The notes under the pieces were generated by a model. The model was not told where the DNA came from, searched no databases, and was given only the letters and a program-made list of their open reading frames with translations. The position numbers and the translations under genes are program-made. 64,000 bases of DNA, taken from Cohnella mopanensis. GTDB taxonomy: Bacteria > Bacillota > Bacilli > Paenibacillales > Paenibacillaceae. Of this stretch, positions 9,001-16,294 are shown piece after piece. Location of the stretch: assembly GCF_022352055.1 (NCBI RefSeq), contig NZ_JAKRWM010000028.1, positions 16,413 through 80,412 of the forward strand, in the 5' to 3' direction. Position 1 is the stretch's first letter. Every line of letters begins with the position of its first letter.

Positions 9001-9978
9001 ATGGATCGATATGCAGCGAACCGAATAATGAAAGACGGAATGGCCGTTATTGAGTTAACGGATGCAGGAAGCGATTCTGTAGCGGAGATTGTTCCCGAGG
9101 TCGGGAACAATCTCTATCGTTTCGAGAGCGGAGGACGGCAGGTTCTCGTACCGCCTGCCAGCGTGAGTTCGTTCAAGAACGTTGAGCTAACCGATTTTCA
9201 ATACGGAACGCCGATTCTATTCCCTCCGAATCGGGTGAAGAACGGCCGATTGACCTATAAAGGTAGAGAATATCGTCTTCCGTTGAACGAGCCGCCGAAC
9301 TTTCATCTGCACGGCGAGATTTGTTCGAGAGCTTGGGAAGTGATCGAGACGGGGGCATCGGACGAAGGCGGAGCTTACGTGATCAGCCAATTCCGCTATG
9401 CCGAGCATCCTGACATCATGGCTTATTTTCCTCACCCGCTGATCTTTACCGTTACGGTCAGGTTGCTAGAAGGACGATTGGAGTTGAACGGGACGATCGC
9501 GAACGAGGGAGAAGACGAGGCGCCGTTAGCGTTCGGGCTCCATCCGTATTTCTCTATTCCGTTCGATAGCGGAGAAGAGATTAGGCTACAAGTACCCGCG
9601 ACGGCGGAGTGGCCGGTGACGAACTTAGCTCTGGTTGCAGGGGAGCCGTCGGTGACGGACTACAGCCTTTGTTTGAAAGAAGGCGTCTCTATTGCCGACT
9701 ATCCGCAGCTGGGCTGCAACCTCTTCACTCTGTCTGGCGGGGAAAGCACCTGTCGCATGGAAATGAAAGACAGAGGGTATACGATCGCCTATCGATTCGG
9801 ACCGGAGTTTCCTTACGTGTTGCTCTTCCGTCCGGATTGGTCATCCGCTTATTCGCTCGAACCGTACACGTACGTTACAGATGCGTTTAACCTTCCATAT
9901 GAGCAAGAACGGACGGGTGCGCGGGGCATCGAAGCGGGAGAAACATTTAGTTTCAGCACGAGCATGTGGGTGGAGTAG
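9001..9978 (+). CDS. Aldose 1-epimerase family protein (mutarotase-like)
   Basis: 325 residues with the galactose-mutarotase beta-sandwich pattern. Likely active-site residues are His104 in FHLHGEI, His181 in GLHPYFS and Glu287 in SLEPYTY. The family interconverts alpha and beta anomers of free sugars in the cytoplasm, which fits a gene placed directly behind a monosaccharide importer. Its presence argues that the imported ligand, or a product of it, is an aldose rather than only a cyclitol. ATG 9001 was used; the upstream GAAAGG is moderately placed. A strong terminator follows. Confidence 0.87.
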   Translation: MDRYAANRIMKDGMAVIELTDAGSDSVAEIVPEVGNNLYRFESGGRQVLVPPASVSSFKNVELTDFQYGTPILFPPNRVKNGRLTYKGREYRLPLNEPPNFHLHGEICSRAWEVIETGASDEGGAYVISQFRYAEHPDIMAYFPHPLIFTVTVRLLEGRLELNGTIANEGEDEAPLAFGLHPYFSIPFDSGEEIRLQVPATAEWPVTNLALVAGEPSVTDYSLCLKEGVSIADYPQLGCNLFTLSGGESTCRMEMKDRGYTIAYRFGPEFPYVLLFRPDWSSAYSLEPYTYVTDAFNLPYEQERTGARGIEAGETFSFSTSMWVE

Positions 9979-9997
9979 GAAAGGCAGTTTTCTAAGA

Positions 9998-10044
9998 GAG
10001 CTATTTCCTCGTCGGAAGACGCGGTGAAATAGCTCCTTTTTGTT
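9998..10044 (+). terminator. Rho-independent terminator of CUT2 operon 1
   Basis: Stem GAGCTATTTC (9998-10007) pairs perfectly with GAAATAGCTC (10026-10035) and is followed by CTTTTTGTT. It ends the 4279-9978 transcript. Confidence 0.85.
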
Positions 10045-10051
10045 GTTTTGC

Positions 10052-10065
10052 CTTGTTTAGTTGAT
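10052..10065 (+). promoter_or_regulatory. Shared upstream motif, copy 2 (possible operator)
   Basis: Exact second copy of the 14-mer at 4127-4140. It is 258 bases ahead of the MocA-like gene start and just after the terminator of the transporter operon. A second terminator-like hairpin lies between it and the gene, so it may instead act on a short leader. Function is inferred only. Confidence 0.3.
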
Positions 10066-10138
10066 CTAGAGCGGAAAACCCGCTCAATTTACTCCCAATG
10101 TGCAGCCTTCAATGATTCTAGAATCCGTTCCATCGTGT

Positions 10139-10168
10139 AAACCGTCAGGGAATCCCGGCGGTTTTTTT
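10139..10168 (+). terminator. Second terminator-like hairpin in the 9979-10322 gap
   Basis: AAACCG (10139-10144) pairs with CGGTTT (10159-10164); GGG and CCC form an inner stem. A run of seven T (10162-10168) follows. It may back up the terminator at 9998 or attenuate transcription begun near 10050. The rest of this 344-base gap holds a cre-like site (10200-10213) and a possible -10 TATAAA (10219-10224), but no gene. Confidence 0.6.
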
Positions 10169-10199
10169 ACGTTCGGCGCATTACCGCGTACCCAACAAA

Positions 10200-10213
10200 A
10201 GTAAGCGCTTCAA
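10200..10213 (+). promoter_or_regulatory. cre-like site upstream of MocA-like operon
   Basis: GTAAGCGCTT core matches 12 of 14 positions of the Bacillus CcpA operator consensus TGNAANCGNTNNCA. It sits about 110 bases before the gene and next to a possible -10 element. This would give catabolite repression by preferred sugars. Confidence 0.4.
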
Positions 10214-10322
10214 CAGGTATAAAAAACACTCCTAAGAAGTTGATTTTATGAGTCGGCTTAGAGGGCTCGGAATTTTATGATTAGAACATAACAACGGCTT
10301 GGCTGAAGAGGAGGAACAACGA

Positions 10323-11426
10323 TTGAGCGCAATTGACTTGAACTTGAACATCGAACCGGAAATGCCTAACCGCAAAGATTACCGGATCGGCTGCATCGGT
10401 TCCGGATTCATCATGCGGGATTGTCATTTGGTCGCGTACAAGGATGCGGGCTTTAATCCCGTCGCAATCGCATCGCGTACGTACGCGAATGCGAAGGCGG
10501 TTGCCGAACTGCGGAATATTCCGAAGGTACACGAGACATGGGAACAGCTGGTCCAAGATCCCGAGATCGAGATTCTCGACGTCGCGGTTCCCCCGGACAG
10601 GCAGCTCGAAGTCGTGAGGTTGGCCGTCAAGCAACCGCATATCAAAGGAATTCTGTGCCAGAAGCCGCTAGCCATGAACTCGCAAGAAGCGCGGGAGATC
10701 GTCGAATTGTGCGAAGCCGCGGGCATTAAAATCGGAGTAAATTCGAATATGCGCTACGACCAATCGATCCGGGCGCTCAAAACGGTGCTCGACCGGGGTT
10801 ATCTCGGAGACCCCGTGCTGGCGACGATCGAAATGCGGGCGATCCCTCATTGGCAGGATTTCCTTCATCAATACGAGAGAATTGAAATCCTCAACATGGG
10901 CATCCACCACATCGACGCGTTCCGGTACCTGTTCGGCGATCCGGAGAAAATTACAGCTGTCGCGCGCAAGGATCCGAGAACGAAGTTCAAGCACATCGAC
11001 GGGATTTCCCAATATACGTTCCAGTACAGCAACGAACTCATGGCTACGAGTCTAGACGACGTTTGGGCTTGGCCGGGCGAAGGCGCCGAGAAGGACATCT
11101 ATATCAAATGGAGAGTCGTCGGACTGGACGGAATGGCCCAAGGTACTATCGGATGGCCTCATCCCGAAAGAACGCCGAGTACGCTCGAATTTACGACAAA
11201 GCAGTCGCCGAACCAATGGTTCCGGCCGACGTGGGACCAAGTATGGTTTCCGGATGCTTTCCAAGGAACGATGGCGCAATTGCTTCGCGCGGTGGAGACG
11301 GACAGCGAGCCGGAGATCGGCGGCAGGGATAACCTGAATACGATGGCCGCCGTAGACGCTTGTTACAAATCCATTGCCGAAAGCCGCACGGTAACCTTCA
11401 GCGAAGTTACACAATCCAACTCATAA
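10323..11426 (+). CDS. Gfo/Idh/MocA-family oxidoreductase
   Basis: 367 residues. An N-terminal Rossmann fold starts at GCIGSGFIMRDC; the catalytic Lys114 is in CQKPLA (usually EKP, here QKP). The C-terminal domain has MGIHHIDAFRY. Family members oxidise or reduce sugars and cyclitols with NAD(P); MocA is the rhizopine-pathway member. TTG 10323 is preferred over TTG 10299, because AGAGGAGGA at 10307-10315 precedes the former by about 7 bases. It is followed 28 bases later by a sugar isomerase gene. The substrate is unknown; a methylated or demethylated ring intermediate is plausible from context. Confidence 0.9.
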   Translation: MSAIDLNLNIEPEMPNRKDYRIGCIGSGFIMRDCHLVAYKDAGFNPVAIASRTYANAKAVAELRNIPKVHETWEQLVQDPEIEILDVAVPPDRQLEVVRLAVKQPHIKGILCQKPLAMNSQEAREIVELCEAAGIKIGVNSNMRYDQSIRALKTVLDRGYLGDPVLATIEMRAIPHWQDFLHQYERIEILNMGIHHIDAFRYLFGDPEKITAVARKDPRTKFKHIDGISQYTFQYSNELMATSLDDVWAWPGEGAEKDIYIKWRVVGLDGMAQGTIGWPHPERTPSTLEFTTKQSPNQWFRPTWDQVWFPDAFQGTMAQLLRAVETDSEPEIGGRDNLNTMAAVDACYKSIAESRTVTFSEVTQSNS

Positions 11427-11454
11427 ACAAACCATTTAAGGGAGGAACTTGCAC

Positions 11455-12357
11455 ATGATCTCAGTAGGTATTTTTACCGGTTATTATCCTCATTCTTTGG
11501 CAGAAGTCATTTCCAGAATTAAGAGAGACGGATTCAGCAGCGTTCAATTGGACCTTTCGTTCAAAGACATGGACGTGAATGAGCATAACCTGACTCGAGA
11601 GAAAGCGCACATCATTCGTGATGCATTCCGGGACGCGAATCTGCCGATTGTTGGAATCTCCGGTTATACGAATATTATTCATCCCGATTCGAAGATACGC
11701 GAGCGGAACATTAGCGGACTTAAAAATCTGCTAAAATTCGCACGCGATCTCGGAACCCCTTATGTCATCAGTGAAACGGGAACTTACAACGTCGAGAGCG
11801 ACTGGGTATGGGATCCGAAGAACGGAACGGAAGAAGCTTATCAGGAAGTGTGCAAGACGCTCGAAGATCTCGCGAAGTTCGCATACGAACATGGTTCGGT
11901 CTTCCTGGTAGAGAACTACATCCAGAACGTCATCGGCTCTGTCGAACAGTTGTCTCGCTTATTCCATGACGTGAACCATCCGGGGCTTGGATTGCTGATG
12001 GATCCAACCAACTATTTCACGGGCGATAACATTAATCATGTCGACGATCAGATTAACCACATCTTCAATACATTGGGCGATAAAATTAAAATCGCTCATG
12101 CGAAGGATTGCAAGCCGGCAGAAGATACCTCAGAGAAGCATGCGGACATCGACGCTGACGAATCGCATACGTTCCGCGGCGCAGGAGCAGTCGAACTTCC
12201 AGCTCCAGGTCTTGGAATTCTGAATTACGATCTGTATTTGCAAAGGCTCGGGAAGCTGCATCCGAACATTCCGATCATCATCGAGCATTTGGACGAAGCG
12301 GACATTCCGCGCGCGAAGAAGTTCTTGGACGGGAAGCTGAAGAAAAACGGAGTTTAA
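11455..12357 (+). CDS. Sugar phosphate isomerase/epimerase family TIM-barrel protein (IolE/MocC-like)
   Basis: About 300 residues with the AP-endonuclease-2 TIM-barrel pattern. Likely metal-ligand segments are FLVENYI, LLMDPTNYF, IKIAHAKDC and IIIEHLDE. Relatives include inosose dehydratase IolE, MocC of rhizopine catabolism, and hydroxypyruvate or xylose isomerase-like proteins. Act in the cytoplasm on ketose or keto-cyclitol intermediates, often after a Gfo/Idh enzyme, as here. ATG 11455 lies 8 bases after GGAGGA (11441-11446); the in-frame TTG 11449 is too close. Confidence 0.88.
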   Translation: MISVGIFTGYYPHSLAEVISRIKRDGFSSVQLDLSFKDMDVNEHNLTREKAHIIRDAFRDANLPIVGISGYTNIIHPDSKIRERNISGLKNLLKFARDLGTPYVISETGTYNVESDWVWDPKNGTEEAYQEVCKTLEDLAKFAYEHGSVFLVENYIQNVIGSVEQLSRLFHDVNHPGLGLLMDPTNYFTGDNINHVDDQINHIFNTLGDKIKIAHAKDCKPAEDTSEKHADIDADESHTFRGAGAVELPAPGLGILNYDLYLQRLGKLHPNIPIIIEHLDEADIPRAKKFLDGKLKKNGV

Positions 12358-12385
12358 TCGATATGTAAGCAAGCAAAGTTGTCTG

Positions 12386-12411
12386 CAGATAAGCGCGATC
12401 GCGCTTATCTG
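12386..12411. other. Perfect 26-bp palindrome between isomerase and oxygenase genes
   Basis: CAGATAAGCGCGA (12386-12398) is followed at once by its exact reverse complement (12399-12411). As RNA it would form a strong hairpin; as DNA it could be an operator for a dimeric repressor. No T-run follows, so simple termination is unlikely. It is the only notable element in the 87-base gap. Confidence 0.75.
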
Positions 12412-12444
12412 TTAGATATTTATACGAGCGGGGTGGATTAGAGC

Positions 12445-13536
12445 ATGGCGATCGTTGTGCAGAAGAGAGATTACAGTATTACGGGTCCGGAAAATAAACG
12501 GGCTCAGGAAAAAGGATTGGCGACGGCGGAGTGGTACACAAGCCCGATTCCGCGAGCGAAGATGAAGGAGCTTATGAAAAGAAGGAACGGTCCGGCCATC
12601 CGGGATACGATTATCTGGTTCGGCGGCCTTGCTATTCTGGGCTATCTCGCCTTCCTTTCCTGGGGAACATGGTGGGCCATTCCGGCATTTCTCGCTTACG
12701 GCATCCTTTATGCGACGCCGGGGGATTCCAGATGGCACGAGTGCGGACACGGCACGGCATTCAAGACGCCGTGGATGAACGAAGTGATCTACCAGATCGC
12801 GTCCTTCATGGTACTGAGGTCGGCAACCCCGTGGCGGTGGAGCCATGCGCGACATCATACCGATACGATCATCGTCGGGCGGGACCCGGAGATTATTACG
12901 GAGCGGCCTCCGGTATGGCGAATTCTGTTGATGCAGATTTTCCATCTGTACGGCGGACCGGTCGAGATCAAGCGCTTCATCCTTCATACGTTCGGCAAGC
13001 TGGAGGCGCAGGAGAAGGAGTATATTCCGGAGTCCCAGCATAACAAGACGTTCTGGGAAGCGCGCGTATACATGCTCATTATTTTGGCGATCATCGGAGC
13101 TTGCGTCTATGCGGGCAGCATCCTGCCGGCAATGTTCATCTTCTTACCTTCCTTCTTCGGCGGTATCGTGGTCATTACGTTCGGCGTCACGCAGCATCTC
13201 GGCTTATACGAGGACGTGCTGGACCATAGGCTGAATTCGCGGACGATCTACATGAACCCGATTCTTAGATTTTTGTACTGGAACATGAACTATCACACGG
13301 AGCATCATATGTTTCCGATGGTACCGTACCATGCGCTCGCTAAGCTTCACGCGGAGATGAAGGACGATTGTCCGGCGGCACGGCCGGGATTATGGGCGGC
13401 ATTGAAGGAAGTCGTCACGGCGTTGCGCAAGCAGAAGCACGACCCGGCTTATGTCGTCGTCAAGCCGCTCCCGAGCACCGCGCGTCCGTACATGTACGGA
13501 ATCGAGCATGATCTGAACATCAAGGTCGAGGCGTAA
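12445..13536 (+). CDS. Fatty-acid-desaturase-family membrane di-iron oxygenase, MocD-like (copy 1)
   Basis: 363 residues with the three histidine boxes of membrane di-iron desaturases and hydroxylases: HECGH (His98, His102), HARHH (His134, 137, 138) and HTEHH (His284, 287, 288). Several TM helices lie near 55-90 and 205-240. The family includes lipid desaturases, but the Rieske ferredoxin and reductase genes directly downstream match mocD-mocE-mocF, the proposed rhizopine O-demethylating complex. I infer an oxygenase acting on the imported compound. ATG 12445 follows GGGGTGG (12430-12436). A copy differing at six residues is at 59609. Confidence 0.88.
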   Translation: MAIVVQKRDYSITGPENKRAQEKGLATAEWYTSPIPRAKMKELMKRRNGPAIRDTIIWFGGLAILGYLAFLSWGTWWAIPAFLAYGILYATPGDSRWHECGHGTAFKTPWMNEVIYQIASFMVLRSATPWRWSHARHHTDTIIVGRDPEIITERPPVWRILLMQIFHLYGGPVEIKRFILHTFGKLEAQEKEYIPESQHNKTFWEARVYMLIILAIIGACVYAGSILPAMFIFLPSFFGGIVVITFGVTQHLGLYEDVLDHRLNSRTIYMNPILRFLYWNMNYHTEHHMFPMVPYHALAKLHAEMKDDCPAARPGLWAALKEVVTALRKQKHDPAYVVVKPLPSTARPYMYGIEHDLNIKVEA

Positions 13537-13562
13537 CCGGAGAGGCAAGAAGCAGCGAATTC

Positions 13563-13627
13563 GTTTAATCCGTCATGTAAAATGTCTAATCCACCTCGTA
13601 TTCCGGGTACTTAAAATTGTTTATATT
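13563..13627 (+). promoter_or_regulatory. Conserved promoter block A (direct repeats plus -10)
   Basis: A 43-bp block (13563-13605) aligns without gaps to 55880-55922, with 36 of 43 identical bases. TTTATATT (13620-13627) sits exactly 14 bases further on in both. Inside are two direct repeats, TTTAATCCGTC (13564) and TCTAATCCACC (13585), 21 bp apart, the two-helical-turn spacing typical of AraC-type operators. No good -35 is seen, which fits an activator-dependent promoter. It drives the Rieske/reductase operon. Confidence 0.7.
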
Positions 13628-13694
13628 GAGGTAAGAATCGCGGTTTCTCTTATTCATAGAAGTTTCAACTAGATTATCGCAAGGAGTGAAGGTC

Positions 13695-14012
13695 ATGAGC
13701 AGTGGACAATGGATTGAAGCTTGCGAAGTGGACGATATCGAGGTTGAGGACGTCATTCGGTTTGACCATGAAGACAGGACTTTCGCTATCTATCGCACGG
13801 AAAAGGGAGATTTTTTCGCTTCCGACGGGTATTGCACGCATGAGAAATTTCATTTATCTAACGGATTGGTTATGGGTAACGTGATTGAATGTCCCAAACA
13901 TAACGGACGCTTCGACATCGCAACCGGTCAAGCCAAGAGAGCGCCGGTATGCGTGGATCTTAAAACCTATCCCGTGAAGATCGAGGCAGATAAGGTATAT
14001 ATCCAGATTTGA
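13695..14012 (+). CDS. Rieske [2Fe-2S] ferredoxin, MocE-like
   Basis: 105 residues, the size of a stand-alone Rieske ferredoxin. The cluster ligands are visible: Cys47 and His49 in CTHEKF, and Cys66 and His69 in CPKHNG. It should carry electrons from the reductase encoded next to a terminal oxygenase, most likely the desaturase-family proteins at 12445 and 59609. ATG 13695 lies 8 bases after AAGGAG (13681-13686); the in-frame GTG at 13686 overlaps that RBS and is rejected. The reductase gene begins 18 bases downstream. Its own promoter block precedes it. Confidence 0.92.
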   Translation: MSSGQWIEACEVDDIEVEDVIRFDHEDRTFAIYRTEKGDFFASDGYCTHEKFHLSNGLVMGNVIECPKHNGRFDIATGQAKRAPVCVDLKTYPVKIEADKVYIQI

Positions 14013-14030
14013 TGTTGAAGGAGCAGGACT

Positions 14031-15272
14031 ATGAAGGACTATGGAATGGTTATCGTCGGAGCAGGCGAAGCGGGAGCGCGCGCAGCGGTGGAGCTTCGGA
14101 CGCAAGGCTGGACGGGTGCAATTACGATGATCGGCAACGAGAGGTGGCATCCCTACGAGCGCCCGCCTCTTTCCAAGCACCAGCTCTATGAAGCGGGTGA
14201 ACCGGCTCCGACCACGATTCTCGGTAGCGATAGATTGAACGAACATAACATCGGTCTTCTTACGAGCGATGCAGCTGTACGGATTAACAGGCAAGCCCAT
14301 AATGTCGAGCTGGTGAGTGGGATACAAGTACCTTACGAGAGATTGCTGCTCGCTACGGGCGCTAATCCAAGAAAACTATCCGTCCAAGGGAACGCTGCGG
14401 AGGAGATGCTGTACCTTCGTACGTTCGCGGATGCGATTCGAATACGGGAACAGCTTCAACCCGGCAAAAGAGTAGCGGTCATCGGGGGCGGTTTTATCGG
14501 CCTTGAAGTTGCGGCTAGCGCGGTAACGAAAGGGTGCGAGGTCACGCTCGTGGAAGTGGCTCCTCGAATATTGATGCGCGGCGTACCGGAACAGATCGCG
14601 GTTATGGTCGAGGAAAGGCATCGCGCGGCTGGAGTTAAATTCAAGATCGGCGTAATGATCGAAAGCGTGGACAAGGAAGTTAGCGGAGAGTACGTTATCT
14701 CTTTGGCTGACGGAACGACGGTTAACTGCGATGTCATTATTACGGGAATCGGAGCGATTCCCGAGATGACGCTGGCCGTCACAAGCGAGTTAGAGGTCGA
14801 TAACGGAGTGAAGGTAAGCGAACTGCTCGTGACGAGCGATCCGGACATCTTCGCCGCGGGCGACTGTTGTTCTTTCCCGCATCCGCTCTATGGCGGAAAG
14901 CGAATTCGGTTGGAAGCATGGCGTAACGCGCAGGATCAAGGAACACACGTCGCGGGCAATATGCTAGGTGCGGCTGTACCTTATTCGGCATTACCTTGGT
15001 TCTGGTCCGACCAATACGACCAAACGTTGCAAGTAGCGGGGCTGTCCGAGACTACGGATACAACCGTGGAGCGAGATCTAGGCGAGGCGGGCAAGCTGTT
15101 CTTCCATGTCGCGACCGACGGCAGGCTCGTTTCCGTAAGCGGAATGGGTCCATCCGGGGGCATTGCGAAGGAGTTTCGATTAGCGGAAATGTTGATCGAG
15201 AAGCAAGTCCGGCCCGAGTTAGCCGCTCTGTCGGATCCATCCAGAAGATTGAAGGAGCTACTGCGCGCGTAA
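14031..15272 (+). CDS. FAD-dependent ferredoxin reductase, MocF-like
   Basis: 413 residues of the pyridine nucleotide-disulphide oxidoreductase fold. An N-terminal FAD site is VIVGAGEAGARAA (residues 8-20), an NAD(P)H site is VIGGGFIGLE (150-159), and the second FAD contact is DIFAAGDCC (272-280). A C-terminal reductase domain follows. It resembles the reductases of three-component oxygenases and should pass electrons from NAD(P)H to the Rieske protein encoded 18 bases upstream. ATG 14031 is preceded by GAAGGAG (14017-14023). No partner other than the two MocD-like oxygenases is visible in the window. Confidence 0.93.
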   Translation: MKDYGMVIVGAGEAGARAAVELRTQGWTGAITMIGNERWHPYERPPLSKHQLYEAGEPAPTTILGSDRLNEHNIGLLTSDAAVRINRQAHNVELVSGIQVPYERLLLATGANPRKLSVQGNAAEEMLYLRTFADAIRIREQLQPGKRVAVIGGGFIGLEVAASAVTKGCEVTLVEVAPRILMRGVPEQIAVMVEERHRAAGVKFKIGVMIESVDKEVSGEYVISLADGTTVNCDVIITGIGAIPEMTLAVTSELEVDNGVKVSELLVTSDPDIFAAGDCCSFPHPLYGGKRIRLEAWRNAQDQGTHVAGNMLGAAVPYSALPWFWSDQYDQTLQVAGLSETTDTTVERDLGEAGKLFFHVATDGRLVSVSGMGPSGGIAKEFRLAEMLIEKQVRPELAALSDPSRRLKELLRA

Positions 15273-15307
15273 ATATAGGGCGCTAAGCGAAAGGAATGAA
15301 ACCATCC

Positions 15308-16294
15308 ATGAAATATAACGCATTCGGTAAATTAGGGAACCAGGTGTCCCGATTAGGATTCGGGGCAATGGGCTTGGGCGGAGTATTCGGCCAATATGAC
15401 GAGAAGGAACTGGTTCGTTCGGTCTTGCACAGCTTGGAGAAGGGCGTCAACTTTATCGATACCGCAAGAAACTATGGAGAGTCGGAGCGTATTCTCGGCT
15501 TAGCGCTGCGCGAATGGAAGGGAGAACGTCCGTTCATCGCCTCCAAGATTCAATCCAAAGGCCCGGGCAATCTTGGCTGGGGTAAACCGATTCCCGTCGA
15601 GACGGCTTTTCCGAAAGGATGGCTTAGAGAAAGCACGGAAACCTCGCTTCGATTGCTTGGCGTCGACACGATCGATCTTATGCAGTTGCACCAATATTGG
15701 CCGCAATGGGATAACGTAGATTATTGGATGGATGAATTGCTGCAGTTAAAACAAGAGGGCAAAATCCGCGGCATCGGCGTTTCCGTACCCGATCAACGGC
15801 ATGACATCGTTCTGTCCCTCGTTCAAAGCGGAAAGATCGATTCCGTGCAGACGGTATTTCACATTTTCGACCCGTTGCCGCTGGATTGTCTGATCCCTAT
15901 TTGCCAAGAAAACAACGTCGCGGTTATCGCGAGATGCATATTGGATGAAGGCGGACTGACGGGATTCTTGAAAGAAGATACCGTGTTCGGAGAAGGCGAT
16001 TTCCGCAAATCGTATTTCGATTATATGCCGCGCCACCTTTACATTGAACGCGTTAACCGGCTGAAAGAAGCGTTCGTGCCGAAATACGCGAACAGCCTTG
16101 CGGAATTGGCTATTAAATTCGTGTTGCATCACCCCGGGGTTACCGCGGCAATCAGTTCTATGCACGTTCCGCAATATGCGGACGAGAACATTGCGGCAGT
16201 CGATCGCGAGCCGTTGCCGGAGGAAGTGTTCGAAGAAATCAGACAACATCACAGATGGGTGAGAAATTTCTATGAAACCAAGTACTGGCAGTAA
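15308..16294 (+). CDS. Aldo/keto reductase family oxidoreductase
   Basis: About 328 residues of a TIM-barrel NAD(P)H reductase. The catalytic tetrad is recognisable: Asp51 and Tyr56 in DTARNYGE, Lys80 in ASKIQ, and His128 in QLHQYWP. Related proteins include sugar and L-galactose-type dehydrogenases. ATG 15308 is favoured over ATG 15296 because AAGGA at 15291-15295 touches the latter. It lies 35 bases after the reductase gene and overlaps the next gene by 23 bases, indicating co-transcription. A role in redox conversion of the demethylated sugar is inference. Confidence 0.88.
   Translation: MKYNAFGKLGNQVSRLGFGAMGLGGVFGQYDEKELVRSVLHSLEKGVNFIDTARNYGESERILGLALREWKGERPFIASKIQSKGPGNLGWGKPIPVETAFPKGWLRESTETSLRLLGVDTIDLMQLHQYWPQWDNVDYWMDELLQLKQEGKIRGIGVSVPDQRHDIVLSLVQSGKIDSVQTVFHIFDPLPLDCLIPICQENNVAVIARCILDEGGLTGFLKEDTVFGEGDFRKSYFDYMPRHLYIERVNRLKEAFVPKYANSLAELAIKFVLHHPGVTAAISSMHVPQYADENIAAVDREPLPEEVFEEIRQHHRWVRNFYETKYWQ

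Noticed and set aside
12386..12411. Rho-independent terminator
   Set aside because: There is no T-run after the palindrome and no loop. It is listed as a palindrome of unknown role.
12445..13536. Ordinary acyl-lipid (Des-type) desaturase
   Set aside because: Possible from the histidine boxes alone, but the directly following Rieske ferredoxin and ferredoxin reductase genes, and the placement of both copies with ribose-type transporters, favour a MocD-like oxygenase. Not fully excluded.
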